A stretch of 46,888 bases of DNA from an uncultured Alphaproteobacteria bacterium (GCA_902625895.1 CACODD010000006.1:1-46888); one strand, 5' to 3'. Shown: positions 8,985-17,266, counted from the first letter of the stretch. Notes: generated from the letters alone by a model not told the origin. A program made the numbers and translations.

Positions 8985-10061
8985 TTAGATTTTTTTTGTA
9001 TTTTTTGTTATTCTTGTAATTATTGAGCTAATAACAAAACTAACAATTCTAAATAACTTCTTGTCTGTTTTATCTGAAATTTCGATTGCCCTTTCAGATA
9101 CTTGTTTTAAATGATTGAAGGAAAGATCTAATGCTCCTTTTTTTTCTATCATTTTCAACCAAAATGTAATTTCATCTTCTGAAATTGAGTCATATCTTTT
9201 TTTTAAAAACCTTTGTAATATAAATTTTTCTCCTTGTGTTGCATTTTGTATAAAGTGCATTATGAGAATATTCATTTTACCTTCTTTCAGATCTCTTCCA
9301 GGAAGTCCTCTTTCTTTGAGGCCTAAAAAATCTGAAAGATCATCTTGAATTTGATACGCAACACCTGTTTCGTACAATGACTTAAAATATTTTGTGTCAT
9401 ATTTATTTCCTGATAGAATCAAAACAAGTTTTATGGGAAGAGAGATCAAACCGCCTGTTTTTGCCCTTGCTGTAGATTCATAATCTTCCATTTTCAAATT
9501 AAAATCAGACCTACTTAAAATTTCAATTGATTGCCCTTTTAATGTTTGTTTAATAGTTTTACTTAGTTCTTCTATTGCAAGACATTTGAGATCAGGTCGC
9601 GTTTTAATCTTGGATATAATTTCGAATGAGGCTGAAATAAAAAGATCTCCTAAATTAATGGCTGTGTGATCTCCAAATCTATTCCAAATTGTAGGTAAAC
9701 CTCTTCGCAAAAGATCTCTGTCTTGGAGATCGTCATGTATAAGAGATGCATTATGTATAAATTCACAACAAATTGCTATATCATGCGAAACTTGCTTGCT
9801 TAGGCCAAAGATTTTTGAAGCAAGAAGTGCCAGTATTGCTCTGAACCTCTTTCCACCTGAATTAAGCTGATACTTTGCACAATTTCCCATCCATGAATCA
9901 TCACAGAGGATGTCAGACATTTTTTTGTCAAGAGATTGTATATCATTTTTATATTTATCGTGGTTAAAGAAGCTTAAATCAATGTTTTTTTGAAAATTAT
10001 TGAGATGAATCCAATTCGAATTGATGTTTAAATTCTGTGTAATATTTTTTGTCATCTTCAC
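8985..10061 (-). CDS. crtE: Polyprenyl (geranylgeranyl) diphosphate synthase of carotenoid cluster
   Basis: GGKRFRAILALL, HDDLQDRDLLRRGLPT, YQIQDDLSDFLG polyprenyl synthase motifs; genomic context. Confidence 0.9.
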   Translation of the reverse strand: MKMTKNITQNLNINSNWIHLNNFQKNIDLSFFNHDKYKNDIQSLDKKMSDILCDDSWMGNCAKYQLNSGGKRFRAILALLASKIFGLSKQVSHDIAICCEFIHNASLIHDDLQDRDLLRRGLPTIWNRFGDHTAINLGDLFISASFEIISKIKTRPDLKCLAIEELSKTIKQTLKGQSIEILSRSDFNLKMEDYESTARAKTGGLISLPIKLVLILSGNKYDTKYFKSLYETGVAYQIQDDLSDFLGLKERGLPGRDLKEGKMNILIMHFIQNATQGEKFILQRFLKKRYDSISEDEITFWLKMIEKKGALDLSFNHLKQVSERAIEISDKTDKKLFRIVSFVISSIITRITKNTKKI

Positions 10062-10083
10062 GGTTAAAAAGTTAACTATAAAA

Positions 10084-10114
10084 AAAGGGAAACATCAGAT
10101 AGATGTTTCCCTTT
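10084..10114 (-). terminator. Rho-independent terminator downstream of proteorhodopsin
   Basis: Perfect inverted repeat AAAGGGAAACATC-agata-GATGTTTCCCTTT (13-bp stem, 5-nt loop), followed on the minus strand by a T-run (plus-strand A-run 10078-10086). Confidence 0.9.
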
Positions 10115-10139
10115 AATTAATTTAAAACATTAAGCTTGC

Positions 10140-10835
10140 TTAAGCTTTTGCTGATTCAGACTTAGCAGCAGCCCAAATTACAAGACCAAAAGCAATTTTG
10201 TTGATAATGTCTGCAAGATTGTAAATCGCATTTAATGCATTTTCATCAGTTCCACCTGCTAGGTAACCTAGGAAGTAACCAATCGGGTAGATAGACCAAC
10301 CAATTGATACAATCCATTTCATTGCATTGTAAGCAGATTGCTGAGCTTTTGAGTTGCTTGATGCGTTAGCTTGCGCTGCTTCACCTGCAAAAACTTCATA
10401 CAGGATGTAAATCCAACCTGCCATACCCACTATGAAACCAACAGTTGCATTGATTGAGCCGTTTTCACCAAGGAAACCAGCAATTAACATTACTAATGTA
10501 CCAATCAAAAGTCTCCAGAACATTCCAGCTGTGGCTGCGCCAACTGCTGCTAGAATAAGGTAAAATTCAACCATCTGAAGTGGGACTGTTAATAACCAGT
10601 CAATATATCTATAGACATTAGGGTTCTCACCAGTCTGGATCCATACTGCTCTCATGTAGTAATAGTGAACAGCGGCTATTAAAGTTACAAGGCCAGCAAC
10701 TCTTACAGAAGTCTGCCAGTGTTTCGCAACACTATTACCCTCTAAAAAGAAGAAAGCTGTAGATGCAACCATGGCTACCGAAATTATCCAAAAAGAAACC
10801 CCAACGAGGTCATCGGCTTTAAGCATATATTCCAT
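10140..10835 (-). CDS. Proteorhodopsin, blue-absorbing type (Gln at position equivalent to GPR 105)
   Basis: YRYIDWLLTVPLQMVEFYLILAAVG (Asp97/Gln105/Glu108 equivalents), INKIAFGLVIW (retinal Lys), HYYYMR (His75 equivalent). ATG preceded by AAAGGAT. Confidence 0.98.
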   Translation of the reverse strand: MEYMLKADDLVGVSFWIISVAMVASTAFFFLEGNSVAKHWQTSVRVAGLVTLIAAVHYYYMRAVWIQTGENPNVYRYIDWLLTVPLQMVEFYLILAAVGAATAGMFWRLLIGTLVMLIAGFLGENGSINATVGFIVGMAGWIYILYEVFAGEAAQANASSNSKAQQSAYNAMKWIVSIGWSIYPIGYFLGYLAGGTDENALNAIYNLADIINKIAFGLVIWAAAKSESAKA

Positions 10836-10901
10836 ATGTTTATCCTTTCGTATATATTATTAAAATTTGAGCAAGAACTCAAAAGTTAAAGTTTTACAAG
10901 C

Positions 10902-10931
10902 AGATTAAGTGGGCAGATATGCTTTTGCCCA
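10902..10931. promoter_or_regulatory. Candidate regulatory element upstream of proteorhodopsin: AGATTAAGTGGGC motif overlapping inverted repeat TGGGCA-N10-TGCCCA
   Basis: Inverted repeat arms at 10910-10915 and 10926-10931; 13-mer also found at 11458-11470. Confidence 0.35.
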
Positions 10932-11033
10932 ATAACCTCCCCATATTGTAAGTACTAGGATGACTAAAAAATTAGTTAATTCAAGAAAAAAAAAGCAAAA
11001 AATTCTTAAATTATTGATTTTATTACAAAAAAA

Positions 11034-11453
11034 TTATATAAAAAAAGAAATTGAAGCTAAAATTGTCGCATTAATTCTTAATTTTTTAAACCACTTATCT
11101 GATTTTTTTTTTATTAATATTAGGTCAATCGAAAGACTCAAAAAAAGAGACACAACAAGAATAAATGAACTATAAATTCCATTAACATTTAAAGCATGCG
11201 TTGAAACTAACATTAAAGGAATTAAAGGGCTAAAAAAGAAGAAACCTTTAATATTTGCATTAATTATTTTTTGCCATTGCATACCCGATAGGAAGCAAAC
11301 AATTAGTGCGGCGTACAGAGATGAAATCATCTTGATTTCTGAAAATCTAACCAAAATTTCATTGTTTTCGTAATAACCAATGATATGAGAAAGATAGAAT
11401 GGTAAAACACCAGCGTAAGTTACGAATATTATTCTTTTTCGAGATTTATTCAT
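11034..11453 (-). CDS. DUF3429-family membrane protein
   Basis: TM protein with YAGVLPFYLSHIIGYY and YAALIVCFLSGMQWQ, typical of DUF3429 (TMEM69-like). Confidence 0.75.
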   Translation of the reverse strand: MNKSRKRIIFVTYAGVLPFYLSHIIGYYENNEILVRFSEIKMISSLYAALIVCFLSGMQWQKIINANIKGFFFFSPLIPLMLVSTHALNVNGIYSSFILVVSLFLSLSIDLILIKKKSDKWFKKLRINATILASISFFI

Positions 11454-11542
11454 AAAAAGATTAAGTGGGCTTTAATTTAATGTTTATCTAACTTGCTAGA
11501 TTCGATTAAATGTTTATCATATACTTTTTGGAGTTTTGCGCA

Positions 11543-11758
11543 ATGACAGACCAAGAATTAGAAAAAATAAGAAACTACTTAAACAAAATTTTTAATACCC
11601 ATGATTTTATTATAAAAAAAAGAAAATCGATAGAGGACTCATGTGAAGTTTATCACAAAGAGGAATTTCTCGGATTAATCTACAAGGAAAACGAAGAAGG
11701 TGAAGAAGATTATCAATTTCACATGACTATATTAAAAGAAGATTTAACAAAGCTGTAA
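11543..11758 (+). CDS. DUF3126-family protein
   Basis: MTDQELEKIRNYLNKIF...DSCEVYHKEEFLGLIYKENEEGEEDYQFHMTILKEDL; start at internal ATG 11543 preceded by GGAG preferred over the ORF-track start 11510. Confidence 0.8.
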   Translation: MTDQELEKIRNYLNKIFNTHDFIIKKRKSIEDSCEVYHKEEFLGLIYKENEEGEEDYQFHMTILKEDLTKL

Positions 11759-11763
11759 AAAAA

Positions 11764-12489
11764 ATGTTAAAGGTTTTTATTTTTATTGCTTTAATTTTTA
11801 AATTCTTAAATTTGAAAGCACATCATAAAATTTATAGTCCGCGTGTTGAAGAGGGAAGACAATCCCTAGAGTGGAGGGGGCATGTTAATTATGACGATAG
11901 ATTAGAATTTAATAAATCTCATCATCATGTTTTTGAAACAGAATATTCATGGACAGGTTTTTGGCAATCAGAATTAGAATTTCATGTCTCTGACAAAGCT
12001 GAAACACCATTAGACTGGGAAAAAACAGAGTTCCAAAATCAGGTTCAGGTTTTTGACTATAAAAACTTTGCTGGCGCTCTTTACTTTTCTTACAATTTTG
12101 TTTCTGAAAGTGATGAGTCTGATGAAATTGAATACAAATATTTAAATGAATTTAATAATGAAAATTTGAGTTTTATTTCAAATTTTATATTTGAGAAAGG
12201 AGTTGGGAAAGGAGCCACTGGTTCAACTTCTTTTGATATTAGTAATCAATTAATGTTTAAAAAGGTCTACGAGAAAAATTTCGGTTTTGGTTTTTTAGGT
12301 TTTAGTAACTTTGGTGAGGTATCTAACTTTAATACATTTAGCCTTCAAAAGCATTTATATGGGGTTCAGATAGAAAGTGAAATTGATTTAGAAATTTTTG
12401 AATACGAAATATCACTTGCTTATCTCCATGGATTAACTGATGCGTCAACAAACCATATGTTTCTGTGGAATATGGAGTTAGAATTCTAA
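11764..12489 (+). CDS. Predicted outer-membrane beta-barrel protein
   Basis: N-terminal signal-like sequence, alternating beta pattern, C-terminal ...NMELEF aromatic end. Confidence 0.55.
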   Translation: MLKVFIFIALIFKFLNLKAHHKIYSPRVEEGRQSLEWRGHVNYDDRLEFNKSHHHVFETEYSWTGFWQSELEFHVSDKAETPLDWEKTEFQNQVQVFDYKNFAGALYFSYNFVSESDESDEIEYKYLNEFNNENLSFISNFIFEKGVGKGATGSTSFDISNQLMFKKVYEKNFGFGFLGFSNFGEVSNFNTFSLQKHLYGVQIESEIDLEIFEYEISLAYLHGLTDASTNHMFLWNMELEF

Positions 12490-12490
12490 A

Positions 12491-13522
12491 TTAAAACCCT
12501 AATTCTCTTAATTTTTTCAAATAATTTTCTTCGCTAATTAAACCGCGTTCTCTCATGCTTTCAAGAGATTTAAGGGTAAGTTGAGTATTTGTAGTTCTGT
12601 TCCTTGGCTGAATAACAGGGTTTTGTTGGTAGTACCTTTGGTTATTTGTTGCAGGTTGAGAATAAATGGAGTTGTTTTGATAAGGTCTTTGATTGTTAAT
12701 ATCATATGGTCTTTGAATATAAGGAGAATTATACTGTGGGGTTTGAGGTGGATAATATCCTCCTTGCTGTTGAAATGACCCCCTAACAGTTCGCAATTCT
12801 CTTCTTAAATCTTGAACTTCCCTTTTAAGTTGTTCAACACCAATATTAGACCTAAGGGCTATTGTTTGTTCTTGCCTACTCAATGATGCTCTTGGTCGAA
12901 GTGCTTTTGATGAGAAAACTAACCAATCTTTTCTACTTTTTGCGATGGTTGGTCGAAAAACACCAGAGTTTGGGAGTGCGCTTAATCTATATTTATTGTT
13001 TATTGTTTGAAATCTTGAGCCAGGAGCGTACGGATTTTTAATCAAATCTGGATTAAGTGCATTACTTAGCATCGGATCTGTTTCAGAAATATTTCCTTTT
13101 CTTAATATCGATCCAAAAATAAGATTAAGACCAGATTTATTATAAAATACTCTTCCAGATGTTACTTTATTGGCTGAAAGCCCTTTTTGTTTGTACCAAC
13201 CTTCTAAAGTGAAGACAACATCCTCATTAGGTTCTGCTTCCAGTAAAGCTTCGCTTATAGCTTTAGAATATGTAAATACCCTATCATCAGGGAAAAGTGC
13301 TTGTGGTTTGCCGCCAAATGTGGTCAGTACAAGTTTTAGTGCACCTTCAATGCTATTCGGATCTATTTTTACAGGATGAATATTTTTTATTTGCTTATCT
13401 TCTGAATCAAGTTGAACTCTTTGATAACCACTTTTGTAATAAAACTTGTTATCATCAAATATATTTATACTCGAACAACTAACTAAGAAGAATAAAACAA
13501 TAAGATATAGTATTTTTTTCAT
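12491..13522 (-). CDS. Predicted lipoprotein with coiled-coil, Q/N/P/Y-rich linker and SHOCT-like C-terminus
   Basis: Lipobox MKKILYLIVLFFLVSCSS; YYPPQTPQYNSPYIQRPYDINNQRPYQNN linker; C-terminal LESMRERGLISEENYLKKLRELGF. Confidence 0.65.
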   Translation of the reverse strand: MKKILYLIVLFFLVSCSSINIFDDNKFYYKSGYQRVQLDSEDKQIKNIHPVKIDPNSIEGALKLVLTTFGGKPQALFPDDRVFTYSKAISEALLEAEPNEDVVFTLEGWYKQKGLSANKVTSGRVFYNKSGLNLIFGSILRKGNISETDPMLSNALNPDLIKNPYAPGSRFQTINNKYRLSALPNSGVFRPTIAKSRKDWLVFSSKALRPRASLSRQEQTIALRSNIGVEQLKREVQDLRRELRTVRGSFQQQGGYYPPQTPQYNSPYIQRPYDINNQRPYQNNSIYSQPATNNQRYYQQNPVIQPRNRTTNTQLTLKSLESMRERGLISEENYLKKLRELGF

Positions 13523-13570
13523 TTTTAAGTATTGCTATCATAATAACAAATTAATAAAAAAAAAGAAAAA

Positions 13571-13599
13571 AAAAAGGAGAGCAAATTGCTCTCCTTTTT
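13571..13599 (-). terminator. Rho-independent terminator downstream of porin
   Basis: AAAAAGGAGAGCA-aat-TGCTCTCCTTTTT inverted repeat; on minus strand followed by T-rich tract. Confidence 0.85.
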
Positions 13600-13625
13600 A
13601 AAATTTTGATATTGATCTTCAGCTT

Positions 13626-14954
13626 CTACCAGAAGAAGAAAGCACCAATACCACCGAATGTATCTTCTTGATCATCGTCGGCAAGATACCAAGATTTCTC
13701 TGCGTATCCACCTTCAGCGACCAATCTGAAATTATCAGTAACGTTATGCCAAATCATACCTGAATGCATAGTGTTGGCATTTGTAGTACCTAGGTTGTTC
13801 ATATCACTTCCTGTCATTCTCATATAGTTACCACCATAAGAATAACCTACATTAGTACCTTGACCGAAATCAAATGTACCTTGGATATATCCACCATAAG
13901 ATTTTCTTTCTTTACCATCATCATCTAATGCACCAGTAGATCCGGCTACAGTTCCGTTATTAGCGTCCTGCGCTTGACTTCTTGGTAATACAGAGTGTTG
14001 ACCTCTCATACCGAGACCAGAAGCATAGAATCCTGAAGCAACAAGTGAAAAGCCCTCATAAGTAAGTTTTGTACCAAAACCTACACCGGCTGAGTCAACA
14101 GAATCGTGTTCAATATCGACACCAGCTGAAGCTTGTCTAGATTGCGTTTCAGCCGCAGTTCTTCCTGTGTGTTGGTATGTGCCATCAACCCAAAGATTAA
14201 CGCCAACACCAGTTTGTAGGAAATCACCATTCCAAGTGATTTGCGCTTCTACTCTTGGAGCTGAGTGATCTGTTGCACTATTCGCAGGAGTTTCGGAAGC
14301 AACGTCTTTTGGATCAAGAAGAGCAACCTTTGCCGCAAAACCGTTTCCAAGCTCTGGAAGCGTCCACGACACCATCGGTTGAAAATCTGTGTAGAGGTAA
14401 CCTACACCAATTCTACCTAAAGTAGTATTGTTGTTACCTGCACTAGCTCCGGCACCTACACCAAATAATAGCATATCATTTAAGATTGCATTACTTTGGT
14501 GAATACCAAGACTACGACCAACTAAAACAGAACCAAAGGAACCAGCTATGGTACCACTAGTTTCACGAATGTTAATTTCACCGTTACCTAGAGCGTTTTC
14601 ACCACCGTTCATGTGAGTATATAAGCCAAGTCTTGCTGACATGTCTAAACCATTAGCTGTAGGAGCTTTAAGAGTCATACCCCAAACATTTGGTAAAAGA
14701 CCTGTAACAATACTTGTCTCTGTATTAGCAGCGTTTATAATGCCACCAGTACCATCGAAAGCTACCACAGCACCACCAGAGGTAGTAGGGGCATTCGTAC
14801 CACTATTTTGCATTATAAATGCGTTAGCTGCGCCATCAAAAGAGACTTCCCAACCTTCTTGACTCATCAATAAAATTTTTGAATCAACATTGGTGGAAGC
14901 CAAAGCCATGACGGCAGGAATTGCAGCTACTGCAATTTTTTTTGAAATTTTCAT
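13626..14954 (-). CDS. Outer-membrane porin
   Basis: Signal peptide MKISKKIAVAAIPAVMALAS, porin-like Gly/aromatic beta strands (GSFGSVLVGRSLGI, GVGYLYTD, GGYIQGTFDFGQGTNVGYSYGG), C-terminal ...GIGAFFFW. Confidence 0.8.
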   Translation of the reverse strand: MKISKKIAVAAIPAVMALASTNVDSKILLMSQEGWEVSFDGAANAFIMQNSGTNAPTTSGGAVVAFDGTGGIINAANTETSIVTGLLPNVWGMTLKAPTANGLDMSARLGLYTHMNGGENALGNGEINIRETSGTIAGSFGSVLVGRSLGIHQSNAILNDMLLFGVGAGASAGNNNTTLGRIGVGYLYTDFQPMVSWTLPELGNGFAAKVALLDPKDVASETPANSATDHSAPRVEAQITWNGDFLQTGVGVNLWVDGTYQHTGRTAAETQSRQASAGVDIEHDSVDSAGVGFGTKLTYEGFSLVASGFYASGLGMRGQHSVLPRSQAQDANNGTVAGSTGALDDDGKERKSYGGYIQGTFDFGQGTNVGYSYGGNYMRMTGSDMNNLGTTNANTMHSGMIWHNVTDNFRLVAEGGYAEKSWYLADDDQEDTFGGIGAFFFW

Positions 14955-15056
14955 ATATTTCCTTCCTTATTAGTTAATATAATCATAGCAATATAATACA
15001 CTTAATAATCTCTAATTAAAATAATATGTTCTCAATTTTACATTTTTATGATTAAT

Positions 15057-15074
15057 TGTTGTAATATTACAACA
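15057..15074. promoter_or_regulatory. Perfect 18-bp palindrome, candidate operator between tonB and porin
   Basis: TGTTGTAATATTACAACA is its own reverse complement; about 100 bp upstream of the porin start. Confidence 0.45.
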
Positions 15075-15079
15075 CTGGG

Positions 15080-15850
15080 TTATTTAAGAATAAAATTAAC
15101 AGGTATTTTGATTTTTAAATATCCTAGATTGTCGAGTACCTCAGCAGGAGGTTTCGGAAATTTAAATGATTTTAGGATTTTTGTTGTAGCCTTATAAAGT
15201 CTTTTCGGAGCTTTATCTTTTATCTCAATATTCATTAATTTCCCTTCTTTGTTAATTGTTAAGACTGAAACTATTGTTCCTTGTTCTCTTCTTTGTATTG
15301 ATTGAATTGGATAGGATTTAGACGCCATTTTATTAATTTCATGCGATATAAAACTTAAATATTCACTCAACAACTGGTTTTTAATTACTGATTTATTTTT
15401 ATTAAGAGAAAATTGCTTTTGGGATTGTATTTGTGGTTTGATTTCTGTAATTTCATTTGAATTAATAGATTTTTTTACTTCCTCTTTCTGAATATTTTTT
15501 TTATTTGGTTCAATGACTTTCTCAACTTTGTTAACTTTTTCTACTCTTTCTTTGGTTTCTTTTTTTTTTAAAGACACAACATCTTTTTTTTTCTCAATCT
15601 CTTTTTTCTTATTGTCTAAAATCTTGTTTTGTTTAATAGGTTTGTCTTCAATTTTTTTTATAGTTTTTTCTTTTACTACTTCTTTTGGTTTAGGTGGTGT
15701 TGGTTGAACAAATGAAAACTCTCTAAATTCGCTTAGGTTTACAACATAAATTTCTTTATCATTAGTTTTTGATGTGAAAAAAAAAATGATTGTAAAATGG
15801 AATAGTAAAGAAAAGGCAATCGATAAATATATAAACTTAGTATTTATCAT
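15080..15850 (-). CDS. tonB: TonB-family energy transducer
   Basis: N-terminal TM, Lys/Pro-rich central region, C-terminal TonB-like domain (REQGTIVSVLTINKEGKLMNIEIK...ILKSFKFPKPP). Confidence 0.82.
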   Translation of the reverse strand: MINTKFIYLSIAFSLLFHFTIIFFFTSKTNDKEIYVVNLSEFREFSFVQPTPPKPKEVVKEKTIKKIEDKPIKQNKILDNKKKEIEKKKDVVSLKKKETKERVEKVNKVEKVIEPNKKNIQKEEVKKSINSNEITEIKPQIQSQKQFSLNKNKSVIKNQLLSEYLSFISHEINKMASKSYPIQSIQRREQGTIVSVLTINKEGKLMNIEIKDKAPKRLYKATTKILKSFKFPKPPAEVLDNLGYLKIKIPVNFILK

Positions 15851-16250
15851 TTTCTTTTTCTATTACCTTTACAAAAACTTTTTTTATGTCCTTTTCTTTG
15901 AATTCTTTCATTACTCTATTAAAGAAATGAATAGATGATTCTTTGTCTAAATCTAAAATATACTTTTTATTTTTTGATTGAATAAAATTTGATAATTCTT
16001 CAATTTTCAAACTTTTATTTTCATACAAAATTTCATTGTTTTTATTGATCGTAAATACAACACTTTGACTATCAATATCTACTTCATTTCCAAACTCAGA
16101 TTCTGGCCTACTAATATCATTAGAATCTTTTTTGCTAATCACGCCCGTTAACATAAAGAAAATTAATAATAAAAATATCAAATTTATCATTGGTGTAAGA
16201 TTTACCATTTCTAAGGTTTTATTAGGTCTTTGGGATTTTTTAAGGTTCAT
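15837..16250 (-). CDS. exbD: ExbD/TolR biopolymer transporter (copy 1)
   Basis: LTPMINLIFLLLIFFMLTGV ExbD TM signature. Confidence 0.88.
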   Translation of the reverse strand: MNLKKSQRPNKTLEMVNLTPMINLIFLLLIFFMLTGVISKKDSNDISRPESEFGNEVDIDSQSVVFTINKNNEILYENKSLKIEELSNFIQSKNKKYILDLDKESSIHFFNRVMKEFKEKDIKKVFVKVIEKENDKY

Positions 16251-16641
16251 CTGAGAAATTCACACTTTTAATTTTATTTTTTTTTATTAGATCCATGAGA
16301 TTTAATAAAACCTGAATCGATGATTTTTTATCATTCAAAATTACAATTTTGTCGAAATTTTGAGCATTCCAATCTTCAAAATATTTATTTTCTAAATCTT
16401 TTAATTTAATGATTTTGTCTTCAAAAAAAATTTTATCTTTTTTGAGATATAAAATCATAAGTTGATCTTTATTTTGCTGGTTTGAAATTTGTTTTTGATT
16501 ATTTACTGAGAAACTAACTTCATTATTTCTTGTAAAGTTTGTAGCTAACATAAAAAAAACTAGCATTAAAAAAATGATATCAATAAGAGGAATAATATTA
16601 ATCTTTAACTTTTTTTTTTTCAAAATTTTATTCAAAGTCAT
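16240..16641 (-). CDS. exbD: ExbD/TolR biopolymer transporter (copy 2)
   Basis: INIIPLIDIIFLMLVFFMLATNF ExbD signature. Confidence 0.88.
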   Translation of the reverse strand: MTLNKILKKKKLKINIIPLIDIIFLMLVFFMLATNFTRNNEVSFSVNNQKQISNQQNKDQLMILYLKKDKIFFEDKIIKLKDLENKYFEDWNAQNFDKIVILNDKKSSIQVLLNLMDLIKKNKIKSVNFSDEP

Positions 16642-17252
16642 TTGAGTGTTGATAATTTAGAAATTAAAGTTTCAAAGTCATCTATAAGATCGTTGATTTT
16701 TTTTTCTAAGAAATAGTGACTTACTAGAGCTGGTATAGCTACTATTAATCCCATCGCAGTAGTAAGTAAAGCTGTCCAAATGCCACCTGCAAGAATTGCA
16801 GGATCAACCAAACTACCCCCTAGTTCAAGCTCATTAAATGAATCAATCATTCCTATAACAGTTCCGAGGAGTCCTACTAACGGACTAACTTGCGAAATAA
16901 CTTCTAATGAGGGAAGGAAAGAATAAATTTGTTTAAATTCTTTATTTTTTAATGAGTCAATTTCCTTTTCAATATCAATTTTTGAATTATTAGAAGAAAT
17001 AATATCAACTATACTCAGAATAATTCTTTGTTTTGATTTTGGAAGGGTGTCAATAAAACCTTCCCTAACGTCGTTAATATTATTATTTTTGTCAGCAATA
17101 AGTAAACTGTAGAATTTAGAAAAATCAAGTTTTCTCAAAAAGTATATTTCAGTAATTTTCAGGGTGACAATTGCAATAGTAATTATCGATAAAGCAAATA
17201 GTGATGTGAATATAACTCCACCTTTGTCTAAATATAATAAAAATGATTCCAT
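16638..17252 (-). CDS. exbB: ExbB/TolQ/MotA family proton channel
   Basis: SQVSPLVGLLGTVIGMIDSFNEL and AGGIWTALLTTAMGLIVAIPALVSHYFLEKKI. Confidence 0.92.
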   Translation of the reverse strand: MESFLLYLDKGGVIFTSLFALSIITIAIVTLKITEIYFLRKLDFSKFYSLLIADKNNNINDVREGFIDTLPKSKQRIILSIVDIISSNNSKIDIEKEIDSLKNKEFKQIYSFLPSLEVISQVSPLVGLLGTVIGMIDSFNELELGGSLVDPAILAGGIWTALLTTAMGLIVAIPALVSHYFLEKKINDLIDDFETLISKLSTLK

Positions 17253-17266
17253 TTAGTTTTCCTAAA

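Noticed and set aside
4616-10835. Retinal/proteorhodopsin cluster as a novel system
   Set aside because: PR plus crtEIBY-blh is a well-known cassette; only specific details (tuning residue, missing leader, terminator, CrtE motif) are reported as findings.
10960-11175. Plus-strand 71-aa ORF near proteorhodopsin
   Set aside because: Lys/Ile-rich translation mostly antisense to the DUF3429 gene; no recognisable domain and no RBS evidence.
13571-13599. Hairpin near porin as a novel small RNA
   Set aside because: Short stem plus T-run at the porin 3' end is fully explained as an intrinsic terminator.
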